Source: Arthrobacter cavernae (lineage in GTDB: Bacteria > Actinomycetota > Actinomycetes > Actinomycetales > Micrococcaceae). Taken from it: DNA of 64,000 nt. The stretch is taken from NCBI RefSeq assembly GCF_017368795.1, contig NZ_JAFNLL010000002.1, forward strand, positions 349,175 to 413,174. Reading direction: 5' to 3'. The translations under genes were made by a program, and so were the position numbers. Shown here in pieces: positions 1 to 8,952 of the stretch. How positions within the stretch are numbered: position 1 is the stretch's first letter; each line of letters starts with the position of its first letter. The notes under the pieces were generated by a model. It worked only from the letters and a program-made list of their open reading frames with translations. It had not been told where the DNA came from and ran no database searches.

Positions 1-65
1 GGCGTCAGCCCGGATTCCGGCAACAGGTCATCGAGCCAGCCTTCGCCTGCCAACTCCACAGACAT
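1..65 (-). CDS. N-terminal fragment of an unknown leftward gene
   Basis: Only the first 21 codons lie in the window (MSVELAGEGWLDDLLPESGL...). The ATG at 65 is preceded by GAAGGA about eight bases upstream, a good ribosome binding site, and the frame stays open to the edge. The product cannot be named from so little. Its promoter region carries a pair of identical operator-like palindromes (124-167), so it may be an autoregulated transcription factor or a tightly controlled enzyme. It follows tex in the same direction with a 119-base gap. Confidence 0.5.
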   Translation of the reverse strand, partial: MSVELAGEGWLDDLLPESGLT

Positions 66-123
66 GCAGGAGTCCTTCCACGAAGGAGACCGCACTCATT
101 GGACGCCAGGGCCTGCGCTCAAA

Positions 124-167
124 TGCAATCTCGTTTGCAAGAAGGTTATTCTGCAAACGAGATTGCA
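124..167. promoter_or_regulatory. Twin 16-bp operator palindromes or perfect hairpin
   Basis: TGCAATCTCGTTTGCA (124-139) and its exact reverse complement TGCAAACGAGATTGCA (152-167) are separated by 12 bases. Each copy is itself a TGCAA-N6-TTGCA palindrome, and the two centres are 28 bp apart. The pair lies 59-102 bases upstream of the leftward start at 65, where a promoter is expected. Two dimer sites for a repressor are more likely than a tex terminator, since no T-run follows. Confidence 0.6.
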
Positions 168-184
168 CAAAGTGTTACAGCTCT

Positions 185-2599
185 CTATTTGCCCAAACCT
201 GCTCGGCGCAGGGCTTCCGCCATGGCCGTGTTGGCCGGCGGCGCGGCCTTGGGGGCAGTTTTGGGAGCGGCCTTTGGGGCGGCCCGGCGTGCTGCGTCGG
301 GCGCCTTCGGGGCTGCCTGGGGGGCCGACTGGCGCGGCGCGGCATTGCGCGGCCCGCTGGTGCGGACGCCGGGTTCGTCGTCGAGCCGCAGGGTCAGGGA
401 AATCCGCTTCCGCTCGGGATCGGCTTCGAGCACCTTCACCCGCACCACCTGGCCGGACTTCACGATCTCCCGCGGGTCCGAGACGAACCTGTTGGAGAGT
501 GCCGAGACGTGGACAAGCCCGTCCTGGTGGACCCCGACATCCACGAAGGCGCCGAACGCGGCCACGTTGGTGACCGTGCCCTCCAGGATCATGCCGGGCG
601 TGAGGTCCGAGATCTTCTCAATCCCCTCGGAGAACGTCGCTGCGGCAAAGGCCGGGCGCGGGTCGCGTCCTGGCTTCTCGAGTTCGGCCATGATGTCCCG
701 GACCGTGGGCAGGCCGAACGTGCCATCCACAAAGGCCTGCGGATCCAAGGACGTCGCCGGGCTGCCGCCTGCAGCAGCCAGGATTTTCCGGGCCACGGAG
801 TACGCCTCAGGGTGCACGCTGGAGGCATCCAGCGGCTCCGCTCCCCCGGTGATCCGCAGGAAGCCGGCGCACTGCTCGAAGGCCTTCGCGCCCAGCCGCG
901 GCACCTTCTTCAGCTCGCTGCGCTTCGCGAACGGCCCATTCTGGTTCCGGTAGGCCACGATGTTCTCACTCAGGAGCGGCCCGACGCCGGCCACCCGGCT
1001 CAGCAGCGCCGGCGAGGCCGTGTTCACGTCCACGCCGACGGCGTTCACGCAGTCCTCCACCACGGCATCCAGGCTGCGGTCCAGCTTCGCGGCGGTGACG
1101 TCGTGCTGGTACTGGCCCACGCCGATCGACTTCGGCTCGATCTTCACTAGCTCGGCCAACGGATCCTGCAGGCGGCGGGCAATGGACACGGCACCGCGCA
1201 ACGAGACGTCCATGCCAGGCAGCTCCGAGGCGGCCAGCGCCGACGCCGAGTACACGGAGGCCCCGGCCTCGGATACCACCAGTTTCTGCGGTGCCGGAAG
1301 GCCGGACGTTGCGGTTCCGGACGCCGCTGTTCCTGACGCCGCAAGCTGCTTGATCAGCTCGCTGGCGAGCTTGTCCGTTTCCCGCGAGGCGGTGCCGTTG
1401 CCGATCGCCACGAGTTCGACGCCGTGCTGCTTCGCCAGCCGTCCGAGGGTGGCCAGGGCCTCGTCCCATTTCTTCATGGGCGCATGCGGGTACACGGTGT
1501 CGGTGGCCACCACCTTGCCGGTGCCGTCCACCACCGCCACCTTCACGCCGGTGCGCAGCCCCGGGTCCAGGCCCAGGGTGGCACGGTTTCCGGCCGGAGC
1601 GGCGAGCAGCACGTCCCGCAGGTTCGCGGCGAACACGCGGACGGCCTCGTCCTCGGCGTCGGCGAACATGCGGCCGCGCAGATCGGTGGTGAGCCGGTCA
1701 AGGACCCTGGAGCGCCAGGCGATCTGGGCGGTCTGCATGAGCCAGGCATCGGCGGGCCTGCTGCGCTCGGCGACCCCGAGGAACCTGGCCACAGCGTTTT
1801 CGTAGCGGCCGCGGGCGGCGGCCAGCCCGGCGTCGTCGGCTGGTTCTGCCTCGGCGAGATCCAGCTCCAGCACGCCGTCCTTCTCGCCGCGCAACAGCGC
1901 GAGCACCCGGTGCGAGGGCATGCCGGACGGCACCTGGCTGAATTCGAAGTAGTCCTTGAACTTCTGCCCCTCGGCCTCCTTGCCCTTCTTCACGCGCGAG
2001 ACCATGCGGCCCTGCGTCCACAGGCGCTCGCGCAGGGTCTCGGCGAGGTCAGCGTCCTGGGCCACGCGCTCCACCAGGATGGAGCGGGCCCCGGCGAGCG
2101 CCGCGGCGGCGTCGTCGATGGAGTGCTCGGCGCTCAGGTACCTGGCGGCCTCGCGCTCGGGATCAAGCTGCGGGTTCGCAAGCAGTGCCTCGGCGAGGGG
2201 CTCGAGCCCGGCTTCCCGCGCGATCTGCGCCTTGGTGCGGCGCTTGGACTTGAAGGGCAGGTAGATGTCCTCGAGCCGGGCCTTGGTGTCGGCGCCCACG
2301 ACGGCGGCCTCAAGTTCCGGCGTCAGCTTGCCCTGCGCGGCGATCGACTCCAGGATGGTCCGGCGCCGCTCCTCCAGTTCCCGCAGGTACCGCAGCCGCT
2401 CTTCGAGCTGGCGCAGCTGGGTGTCATCGAGCGTCCCGGTGACTTCCTTGCGGTAACGGGCGATGAACGGAACCGTGGAGCCGGCGTCGAGAAGTTCGAC
2501 GGCGGCCTTCACCTGCCAGGCTTTGACGCCGAGCTCCGCGGCGATCAGGGCGTGGATGGCGGCGTCTGCTGACTGGTGCTGGAGAAGTTGAGTCACCAT
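185..2599 (-). CDS. tex: Tex family RNA-binding transcription accessory protein
   Basis: 804 aa, full length for Tex. The N-terminal helical Tex domain (about 1-190) is followed by a YqgF/RNase H-like fold with LGLDPGLRTG near residue 340, helix-hairpin-helix segments (about 500-570, VNTASPALLSRVAGVGP) and an S1 domain (about 655-725, GTVTNVAAFGAFVDVGVHQ). The last 60 residues are an Ala/Pro/Lys-rich low-complexity tail, common in actinobacterial versions. Tex proteins bind nucleic acid and influence transcription; their exact role is unsettled. It stands alone: the next gene is divergent from it at 2684. Confidence 0.95.
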   Translation of the reverse strand: MVTQLLQHQSADAAIHALIAAELGVKAWQVKAAVELLDAGSTVPFIARYRKEVTGTLDDTQLRQLEERLRYLRELEERRRTILESIAAQGKLTPELEAAVVGADTKARLEDIYLPFKSKRRTKAQIAREAGLEPLAEALLANPQLDPEREAARYLSAEHSIDDAAAALAGARSILVERVAQDADLAETLRERLWTQGRMVSRVKKGKEAEGQKFKDYFEFSQVPSGMPSHRVLALLRGEKDGVLELDLAEAEPADDAGLAAARGRYENAVARFLGVAERSRPADAWLMQTAQIAWRSRVLDRLTTDLRGRMFADAEDEAVRVFAANLRDVLLAAPAGNRATLGLDPGLRTGVKVAVVDGTGKVVATDTVYPHAPMKKWDEALATLGRLAKQHGVELVAIGNGTASRETDKLASELIKQLAASGTAASGTATSGLPAPQKLVVSEAGASVYSASALAASELPGMDVSLRGAVSIARRLQDPLAELVKIEPKSIGVGQYQHDVTAAKLDRSLDAVVEDCVNAVGVDVNTASPALLSRVAGVGPLLSENIVAYRNQNGPFAKRSELKKVPRLGAKAFEQCAGFLRITGGAEPLDASSVHPEAYSVARKILAAAGGSPATSLDPQAFVDGTFGLPTVRDIMAELEKPGRDPRPAFAAATFSEGIEKISDLTPGMILEGTVTNVAAFGAFVDVGVHQDGLVHVSALSNRFVSDPREIVKSGQVVRVKVLEADPERKRISLTLRLDDEPGVRTSGPRNAAPRQSAPQAAPKAPDAARRAAPKAAPKTAPKAAPPANTAMAEALRRAGLGK

Positions 2600-2683
2600 G
2601 ACAGTTGCCCTACCCCACCGACAGTTTCCGCTCCGGCCCGTCCGCCCCTATCCCGGCGGCGCCGTTAGTGCTGTAGTGGGAGC

Positions 2684-2980
2684 ATGCAGGAACTGCTGAT
2701 CATCCTCCAAGACGGGTTCGACGCCGATGAGGTGGCCGTGACCGTCAACGGCAAAGAGGCCCGCAGGGACAGGGACGTCACCACCAGGATGCTGCTGGGC
2801 ATGGCCGCCGAGGTGACCGTGGAGCTGCCGGCCAAGGGCGCCACCGTGGGAGTGGAGGTCAGCAGCCGCAGGCTCAGCGCCGCGAGGAAGCTCGTCGGCA
2901 AGCCGAAGAGCCTGCTGGTGTCCATTGAGGACGGCGAACTGGTGCTGCGCGAGGGAACCGGCCGCGAGGCATTTCTGTAA
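2684..2980 (+). CDS. Conserved-looking small protein of unknown function
   Basis: 98 aa, mixed alpha/beta composition with alternating charged and hydrophobic residues and no signal peptide or membrane segment. It has no catalytic His or cysteine motif. I considered an HPr-like fold but see no phospho-histidine site. GGGAG lies almost directly against the ATG, so the ribosome binding site is tight. It is divergent from tex and convergent with the CBS gene. Function unknown. Confidence 0.6.
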   Translation: MQELLIILQDGFDADEVAVTVNGKEARRDRDVTTRMLLGMAAEVTVELPAKGATVGVEVSSRRLSAARKLVGKPKSLLVSIEDGELVLREGTGREAFL

Positions 2981-3069
2981 GTTTCTGCCGCACGCTGCAC
3001 AGCCCACCAGAAAGCGCCACGGATTCTGCTCCGCGGCGCTTGGTGGTTGTTCGCTTTTTGCTGTGTGGT

Positions 3070-3507
3070 TTACGACATGCCTGCCATCGGCGCCTTGGCG
3101 GAAATGTGCTCCACCAGTTCGCCTACGCGCTCCTCGTCGTAGTTGCGGGCGATGTCGCCCTGGCTGATGATGCCCACCAGCTTGTGGTCGGTGATGACGG
3201 GCAGGCGCCGGACCTGCCACTTCTCCATCATGGCGATGGCGTCGTCGACGCTGGCATCGGCGTCAATCCAATGCGGCTTGCCCGTGGCGAGCTCGCTGGC
3301 CCTAACCTCGCGGGCATCCCGGCCTTCGGCAATACACTTGACCACGATGTCGCGGTCAGTGATGAAACCGGTCAGCTTGCCGTCGTTGCCGCAGATCGGA
3401 AGTGAACCGCAGTCCAGTTCCTTCATCAGCGCGGCGGCTTCCTGCAGTGTCTTGTCCTCGGCGATGCATTGGGCATTCGTGGTCATGAATTCACGTACGA
3501 CACTCAT
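3070..3507 (-). CDS. CBS-domain protein
   Basis: 145 aa made almost entirely of two CBS motifs (about 8-65 and 75-135), including CGNDGKLTGFITDRDIVVK and DHKLVGIISQGDIARN. Stand-alone CBS pairs usually bind adenine nucleotides and act as energy or redox sensors; no effector domain is fused here. The ATG at 3507 is preceded by GGAGGATCC, a strong ribosome binding site. The gene is single, with the deaminase 120 bases upstream in the same direction. Confidence 0.9.
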   Translation of the reverse strand: MSVVREFMTTNAQCIAEDKTLQEAAALMKELDCGSLPICGNDGKLTGFITDRDIVVKCIAEGRDAREVRASELATGKPHWIDADASVDDAIAMMEKWQVRRLPVITDHKLVGIISQGDIARNYDEERVGELVEHISAKAPMAGMS

Positions 3508-3629
3508 GGATCCTCCTTCATCGATTGGGGTACCGGCGCCGGGTGCTCGACACCGACGCCGATGCTGCCAGCCTACGCCCGGGCCGGGAGCCTGACCAGC
3601 CTCGAGCGGGGGCCGCCGTCGGGTAGTCC

Positions 3630-4088
3630 CTACTCAGCGATGTCCTCGGCCCAGAGTTCTGCGTGCTCCTCCTGGAAGCTTCGCATCATGTCGACGCAGC
3701 GCTGGTCATCGAGCACCACTACCTCGACGCCGCGCGAGCGCAGGAGGTCAAATTCGCCGTCGAAGGTCCGGGCTTCGCCTACCACCACGCGCGGGATCTT
3801 GAACTGGATGATGGTGCCGGTGCACATGGCACACGGCGCGAGGGTGGTGTAGAGCGTGGTGTCACGGTAGCTCTTCTGCCGGCCCGCAGCGCGCAGTGCC
3901 GACATTTCCCCGTGCGCGATCGGGTCGCCGTGCTGGACCCGTTCGTTGTGCCCGCTCGCGATCACCTGGCCGTTCCGCGCCAGGGCCGCGCCGATGGGGA
4001 CGCCCCCCTCGGCGAGGCTCTTCCGGGCTGCCTCATAGGCGGCCTCGAAGGCCGTGTCCGTGCTGGTTTCGGCCGTTTGCTGGCTCAT
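3630..4088 (-). CDS. Nucleoside/nucleobase deaminase (CDA fold)
   Basis: 152 aa. The zinc site of the cytidine-deaminase superfamily is complete: HGE in AHGEMSALRAAG (the usual proton-shuttling glutamate) and PCAMCTG. The length and the C-terminal acidic/aromatic tail resemble the guanine/cytosine/creatinine deaminase-type group rather than the tRNA adenosine deaminase TadA, but the substrate cannot be fixed from sequence. The 180-base gap to the divergent RecB-like nuclease contains 12-nt repeats that may be a shared control site. Confidence 0.85.
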   Translation of the reverse strand: MSQQTAETSTDTAFEAAYEAARKSLAEGGVPIGAALARNGQVIASGHNERVQHGDPIAHGEMSALRAAGRQKSYRDTTLYTTLAPCAMCTGTIIQFKIPRVVVGEARTFDGEFDLLRSRGVEVVVLDDQRCVDMMRSFQEEHAELWAEDIAE

Positions 4089-4172
4089 GGGTCCGCCTGT
4101 CTCGAGGGCTCGTGTGTCAGTGCTGGCCCCAGCGTACCTTTTGCCGCTCGGCTGTCCTCGGGCTGTCCGCTG

Positions 4173-4208
4173 TCCGGACGGTCGTCCGGACCGTGTTCCG
4201 GACGGCCG
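4173..4208. repeat. Three 12-nt TCCGGAC iterons
   Basis: TCCGGA recurs at 4173, 4185 and 4197 with an exact 12-bp period (TCCGGACGGTCG / TCCGGACCGTGT / TCCGGACGG). Each copy contains the palindrome TCCGGA. They sit between the divergent deaminase and RecB-like nuclease genes. Repeat spacing near one helical turn would suit cooperative protein binding. Confidence 0.6.
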
Positions 4209-4268
4209 CTAAATTGTCGGTGCCCGCTGATAGCTTGGCTCCAATGGTTCAACGTCCTTGGGGGCACA

Positions 4269-5942
4269 GTGTTCTTTCTTGATTCGGAGCTGGACGGCCA
4301 GCCGCAGGAGCTGGTCTTCTCGGCCACTGACCTGGTCACGGCTGCCACGTGCGAGTACCAGGTCCTGCGGAAACTGGACGAGAAACTGGGCAGATCCGTG
4401 AAACCGGGCTTCGCCGCCCACGCCATGCTGGAGCGCACCGCCCGGCTCGGCGACCTCCATGAGAAAAAGGTGCTGGCTGCGTTCGTGGAACAGTTCGGGA
4501 CCTGGGATCCTGCTGCGGGCACCGGAGTGTACGACGTCGTTCCCGCCGGGGGCGCCGGGCCTTCAGGGGCGCCGGACCGCGCCGGCCTGCTGGCGAAGCA
4601 TGAGGAATCCATCGGGGCGCTGCGTTCCGGGGCCGACGTCGTGTTCCAGGCTGCGTTCTTTGACGGCCAGTTCCATGGCCGCTCCGATTTCCTCGTGAAG
4701 CAGCCCGGCGGCGCCTACGCGGTGTACGACACCAAGCTTGCACGCCGCGCCAAGGTGACGGCCCTGCTGCAGCTTGCCGCCTACGGAGACCAGCTGCAGA
4801 AAGCCGGCATCACGCCGGATCCGACGGTGACCCTGGTGCTGGGCAACGGCGTCCACAGTGGCCATCCCCTCAACGACATCCTGCCCGTGTTCAGGGAGCG
4901 ACGGGACAGGTTTCTTGCCATGGCCACCCAACACCGCGCCGAGCCCACACCCGTTGAATGGGGCGATCCCCGTTATCTGGCCTGCGGGCGCTGCGACTAC
5001 TGCGCCGAGCAAGTTGTCCTGCACAGGGACCTGCTGATGGTGGCGGGCATGCGGATCACCCGCCGCAAGAAGCTCCTGGAAGCCGGGGTCCACACGATTG
5101 ACGCGCTCGCGGCCATGGCCGACGCCGCCGATTCGGCCACGCGGCGGCTCCAGGAGCAGGCCCGGCTCCAGACCGGGACGTCAACCCCGGACGGCACGGT
5201 GGCGTACACGGACAAGTCGGGCCAAGCCAGGAGCATCACGTACTCGGTGCTCAGGGCCAACTCCCTGTCGCGGCTGCCGCGGCCTGACGCCGGGGATATC
5301 TTCTTCGACTTCGAGGGCGATCCGCTGTGGCAGGATCCAGACACCGGTCAATGGGGGCTCGAGTACCTGCTCGGGGTGGTCGAGAACCCCACGGAACCGG
5401 GCGGTGAGCCCCTGTTCAGGCCGTTCTGGGCGCATTCCCGGGCAGAAGAACGCCAGGCGTTCATCGATTTCCTGGACTACGTGGAGCAGCGCCGCCGGAA
5501 GTATCCGGACATGCGGATCTACCATTACGCCGCCTATGAAAAGACGGCGCTCCGCAAGCTCTCCGTCATGCACACCGTAGGCGAGTCCGCCGTGGACACC
5601 CTGCTCCGCGAAGGCGTGCTGGTGGATCTCTACGACACCGTGCGGCACAGCATCCGCGTCTCGGAGAACTCCTACAGCCTCAAGAAGCTCGAACCGCTCT
5701 ACATGGGCGAGCACCTGCGTTCGGGGGACGTGACCGACGCCGGAGCCTCCGTGGTTGCCTACGCCGACTACTGCACGGCCCGAGACTCCGGATACTCGGA
5801 CGAGGCGGCAAGCATCCTGGCCGGCATCGCCGACTACAACGAATACGACTGCCTCTCCACGCTCGGGCTACGCAACTGGCTGCTGGGCCTCGCTGCCGAA
5901 CGGTCCATCGAACCCGGCCTCCTGGCGGATTCGGAATCGTAG
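4269..5942 (+). CDS. TM0106-family RecB-like nuclease, helicase half absent
   Basis: 557 aa from the GTG at 4269 (GGGGG just upstream); the frame is open further upstream but that part is antisense to the deaminase. Domain 1 is RecB/Cas4-like: GRSDFL and YDTKLA give the D...DxK active site, and one early Cys (TCEYQVLR) with CGRCDYC supplies the four iron-sulphur cysteines. Domain 2 is a DEDD/RNase H-like exonuclease: DIFFDFEGDP, YHYAAYEKTAL, YNEYDCLST. Actinobacterial members I know of usually continue into a DNA2-like helicase of several hundred residues; here a stop follows GLLADSES. No helicase remnant is seen before ku. Probably DNA repair. Confidence 0.8.
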   Translation: MFFLDSELDGQPQELVFSATDLVTAATCEYQVLRKLDEKLGRSVKPGFAAHAMLERTARLGDLHEKKVLAAFVEQFGTWDPAAGTGVYDVVPAGGAGPSGAPDRAGLLAKHEESIGALRSGADVVFQAAFFDGQFHGRSDFLVKQPGGAYAVYDTKLARRAKVTALLQLAAYGDQLQKAGITPDPTVTLVLGNGVHSGHPLNDILPVFRERRDRFLAMATQHRAEPTPVEWGDPRYLACGRCDYCAEQVVLHRDLLMVAGMRITRRKKLLEAGVHTIDALAAMADAADSATRRLQEQARLQTGTSTPDGTVAYTDKSGQARSITYSVLRANSLSRLPRPDAGDIFFDFEGDPLWQDPDTGQWGLEYLLGVVENPTEPGGEPLFRPFWAHSRAEERQAFIDFLDYVEQRRRKYPDMRIYHYAAYEKTALRKLSVMHTVGESAVDTLLREGVLVDLYDTVRHSIRVSENSYSLKKLEPLYMGEHLRSGDVTDAGASVVAYADYCTARDSGYSDEAASILAGIADYNEYDCLSTLGLRNWLLGLAAERSIEPGLLADSES

Positions 5943-6029
5943 CCGTCGCCGACGGTTCCGATGGAGGCCTACAGGCTCTCGGACACGAGGGTCATACCCA
6001 AATAAGTACACTTGGTGTTCACTTGAATT

Positions 6030-6914
6030 ATGAGATCCATCTGGAATGGTGCGATCGCCTTTGGGCTGGTGAACGTGCCTGTGAAGATCCATGTAGCCAC
6101 CATGGACCATGACATCGGCCTGCACCAGGTCCATGATGCGGACGGCGGGCGGATCCATTACCATCGCCGCTGCGAGGAGTGCGGCCAGGTGGTCGACTAC
6201 GAACACATCGTCAAGGCGTACTACGACGGCGAACGCACCGTGGTGCTCACGGCTGAGGACCTCGCGTCCCTGACGGTGGAACCGGGCCGGGAGATCGAGG
6301 TGGTGCAGTTTGTGCCCGGCGAGCAGCTGGACCCGCTGAGATTCGGGCGCAGCTACTATCTGGAACCGGCTTCGAAGTCCACCAGGGGCTATGTGCTGCT
6401 GCGCCGGACCCTGGAGGAAACGGACCGCACCGCGATCGTGAAGTTCTCCCTCCGGCAAAAAAGCCGGCTGGGTGCGCTGCGGGTGCGCGGCAACGTCATG
6501 ACGCTGCAGTCCCTGTTCTGGGATGACGAGGTGCGCGAGGCCGACTTCCCCGCCCTGGAGGAAACGGTGCGGATCTCCCCCGGGGAGCTGGAGATGTCCG
6601 CCGCGCTGGTCGAGTCGTTCTCCTCCGACTTTTCGCCGGGTGACTTCACGGACGAATACCGGGAACAGCTCAATATGCTGATCCGGGCCAAGCTGGAGAA
6701 GGCCGAGGCCATGGACACAGGGGAGACCTTCGGGGAAGCCGTCGGAGAAGAAGAAGACAGAGTGCTGGAACTGTTGGAAGCCCTGCGTCGCAGCGTGATG
6801 GAGAGCCGTGCGGCGAAGAATGCCGGCGCACGCTCCCCCTCGGCCGGAACGGCAAAGACCGGCGCCCCGGGGACAAGCATCGCCGGAGCCGTCCGGCACA
6901 AAAAGGGTGCCTGA
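6030..6914 (+). CDS. ku: Ku protein, non-homologous end joining
   Basis: 294 aa, normal for bacterial Ku. It begins MRSIWNGAIAFGLVNVPVK, the family signature, with the Ku beta-barrel through about residue 200 and a C-terminal basic/Ala-rich tail. Homodimeric Ku binds DNA ends and recruits LigD; no ligD lies in the window. There is no convincing Shine-Dalgarno sequence before the ATG at 6030; instead CACTTG is repeated 11 bp apart at 6009 and 6020, so the mRNA may be nearly leaderless. It follows the RecB-like nuclease by 87 bases in the same direction. Confidence 0.95.
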   Translation: MRSIWNGAIAFGLVNVPVKIHVATMDHDIGLHQVHDADGGRIHYHRRCEECGQVVDYEHIVKAYYDGERTVVLTAEDLASLTVEPGREIEVVQFVPGEQLDPLRFGRSYYLEPASKSTRGYVLLRRTLEETDRTAIVKFSLRQKSRLGALRVRGNVMTLQSLFWDDEVREADFPALEETVRISPGELEMSAALVESFSSDFSPGDFTDEYREQLNMLIRAKLEKAEAMDTGETFGEAVGEEEDRVLELLEALRRSVMESRAAKNAGARSPSAGTAKTGAPGTSIAGAVRHKKGA

Positions 6915-6934
6915 TGCTGCCGGCGGTACTGCCG

Positions 6935-6967
6935 CCTGGTCACCGTACAGGCCTGATCACCGTACAG
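6935..6967. repeat. Tandem 16-nt repeat after ku
   Basis: CCTGGTCACCGTACAG (6935-6950) and CCTGATCACCGTACAG (6952-6967) differ at one base and have a 17-nt period. They lie directly behind ku in otherwise featureless sequence up to 7048. Confidence 0.6.
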
Positions 6968-7048
6968 TAAGTCGCGGTTCGCATATCGGAACCAGCACCC
7001 TCCACCTGGCTTCAAAGGCCACCGCACCGCAGCCGCGGAAGGAATTGC

Positions 7049-7426
7049 TCATCTGGCCAAGCGAAGCCGGGCCCCGGCTACTCTCCGATCCTGAACCTTG
7101 CTGCGGCTGCCTGCTTGCTTGCTGATTCCAAGGGCGGCGCCGATCTCGGTCAAACTCGCCCCGGCCCTTCTGGCACTGGTGGCGTGGTGGTACTGTGCGG
7201 CGTCGATGGCCTTGCGCAGCTCATTCAGCAGGTCCAGCGTGTACAGCTCCGCCAGCTTGGCGTCCGGCCGGTCGTCGGTAAATCGCCTGGATTCCCTGCC
7301 GTGCATCTGCGCCACGTAGTGGACCACATCCTCGGCCGTGGCATCTCCTGGCTCACCCGCAGCAAGCAGGCGCCCCAGCGCGTGGGCCGCCGTCATGGCA
7401 TCCAGGTGGCGATCTGTCATATCCAT
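7049..7426 (-). CDS. Small helix-turn-helix-like protein, function unknown
   Basis: 125 aa from the ATG at 7426, chosen because GAGGGAG lies about ten bases upstream; a GTG at 7519 would add 31 residues with no good ribosome binding site. The middle is helical and charged (PDAKLAELYTLDLLNELRKAI). The C-terminus contains a convincing helix-turn-helix (GASLTEIGAALGISKQ) followed by a basic tail. This resembles small actinobacterial proteins annotated as hypothetical. A DNA-binding role is inference. Confidence 0.65.
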   Translation of the reverse strand: MDMTDRHLDAMTAAHALGRLLAAGEPGDATAEDVVHYVAQMHGRESRRFTDDRPDAKLAELYTLDLLNELRKAIDAAQYHHATSARRAGASLTEIGAALGISKQAGSRSKVQDRRVAGARLRLAR

Positions 7427-7688
7427 CAGGTCAATCTCCCTCGGCGTTCCGGGGAACACCTCAGCTTGTTCCTGAAGGTTCCTTTGCCTGCCCGTCAGCC
7501 TATCCCGTCCCCCTGACACTCATGCCCTGGCACGGCAGGACCAGGGTGTTGCTGGTGCTTGCCGGTGGCCTGGTCATCGCACTGGCCCCGACGTTTGAGC
7601 CCCCGATGCACGGACGGCACCCAACGGAAGCGGCCCCTAACGCCAAAGTCAGGAGCCGCTCACCGCTGCCTCCTGACGTTCCTACATG

Positions 7689-8768
7689 TCAGTTGGCGGA
7701 CTCCCCGTAGAACGGGTAGTCCGTGTAGCCGGTTGCTCCCTCGGCGTAGAACGTGGCCTGGTCCGGCTCGTTGACCGGCAGGCCGTCCTGCCAGCGGCGG
7801 GCGAGGTCCGGGTTGGCGATGGCCGGGCGCCCAACCACCACGGCGTCGGCGTGGCCGTCGGTGATCAGGGCGAAGGCTTCCTCCCGCGTGGTGATGGTGC
7901 CGAAGCCCGTGTTGAGCAGGAAGGCGCCGTTGAAGCGGGACCGCAGCTCCTGGACCAGGTCGCCGGCCGGTTCGTGGTGCAGGACGCTGAGGTAGGCAAG
8001 GTTGAGCGGCGCAATGGAGTCCAGCAGGACCTCATACGTGGCACGGACATCGGCGGCGTCGGTTTCGGCGATCCCCTGGACGCTGTGTTCCGGGGAGATG
8101 CGGATGCCCACCCGGTTGGCGCCCAAGGCGGCCACCACCGCGTTGACGGTTTCGATGACGAAGCGGGCACGGTTCTCGGGCGAACCGCCGTAGCTGTCCG
8201 TACGGATGTTCGTGTTCGGTGCCAGGAATTCATGCAGGAGGTAGCCGTTGGCCGAGTGCAGCTCGACGCCGTCGAAGCCTGCCTCGATGGCGTTCAGCGA
8301 CGCGGTGACGATCTCCTGGATGACGGCGGGCAGCTCATCGCTGCGCAGCTCCCGCGGCACAGGGTACGCCTGCTTGCCGTGGGGTGTGCGTACCTCGCCG
8401 TCAATCGCCACCGCGCTGGGGGCGACGATCTCGTGGCCGCCCGTGATGTCGGCGTGCGACACCCGTCCGCCGTGCATGATCTGGGCAAAAATCCTGCCCC
8501 CGTCGGCGTGCACGGCCGAAGTGACAGCCGCCCAGCCATTGATCTGCTCCGCAGTGAAGAGCCCGGGCTGCCCCGGGTACGAGCGGCCGGCGGGGACCGG
8601 GTAGACGCCCTCGCTCACGATCAGGCCAAGCGTGGCCCGCTGCCGGTAGTGCTCCGCCATGAGCGGACCGGGGATGCCGTCCTTGTCGGCGCGGAGGCGG
8701 GTCAGGGGCGCCATGACCAGGCGGTTCGGAAGTTCCAGCTGGCCGACGGCCACGGGTGAAAACAGCAT
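7689..8768 (-). CDS. Old yellow enzyme family alkene reductase
   Basis: 359 aa, typical for FMN-dependent ene-reductases. The frame extends upstream, but the ATG at 8768 has GAAAGG eight bases before it and begins MLFSPVAVGQLELPNRLVMAPLTR, the family N-terminus. Substrate-binding His/Asn are in FDGVELHSANGYLLHEFL; QIMHGGRVSH and the NIRTDSYGG loop are conserved. It reduces activated C=C bonds with NAD(P)H. It is the last gene of the leftward ketone/acetoin island, separated from it by 268 bases that hold a dehydrogenase remnant. Confidence 0.93.
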   Translation of the reverse strand: MLFSPVAVGQLELPNRLVMAPLTRLRADKDGIPGPLMAEHYRQRATLGLIVSEGVYPVPAGRSYPGQPGLFTAEQINGWAAVTSAVHADGGRIFAQIMHGGRVSHADITGGHEIVAPSAVAIDGEVRTPHGKQAYPVPRELRSDELPAVIQEIVTASLNAIEAGFDGVELHSANGYLLHEFLAPNTNIRTDSYGGSPENRARFVIETVNAVVAALGANRVGIRISPEHSVQGIAETDAADVRATYEVLLDSIAPLNLAYLSVLHHEPAGDLVQELRSRFNGAFLLNTGFGTITTREEAFALITDGHADAVVVGRPAIANPDLARRWQDGLPVNEPDQATFYAEGATGYTDYPFYGESAN

Positions 8769-8952
8769 GCGCAGTACCTTTCGAGGGGAAACGGGTCCAC
8801 TCGCTGCAACTGCAACGCGCCTGCAACTATTCCGGTTGAGATGCGGCTCACACTGCCGCTCGCGGCCAGCCGCCGGGGCAACACCCCCGACGACGGCTGC
8901 CGGCACCTTTTGCGGGAAGAGGCGCCGGCCGCCGTCGTACGTTGCTCGCCAG

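Noticed and set aside
2684..2980. HPr-like phosphocarrier protein
   Set aside because: Size fits, but no phospho-histidine or HPr Ser motif is present.
7522..7710. 62-aa rightward ORF with a hydrophobic start
   Set aside because: Overlaps the end of the ene-reductase gene on the other strand, has no ribosome binding site and no conserved C-terminus.
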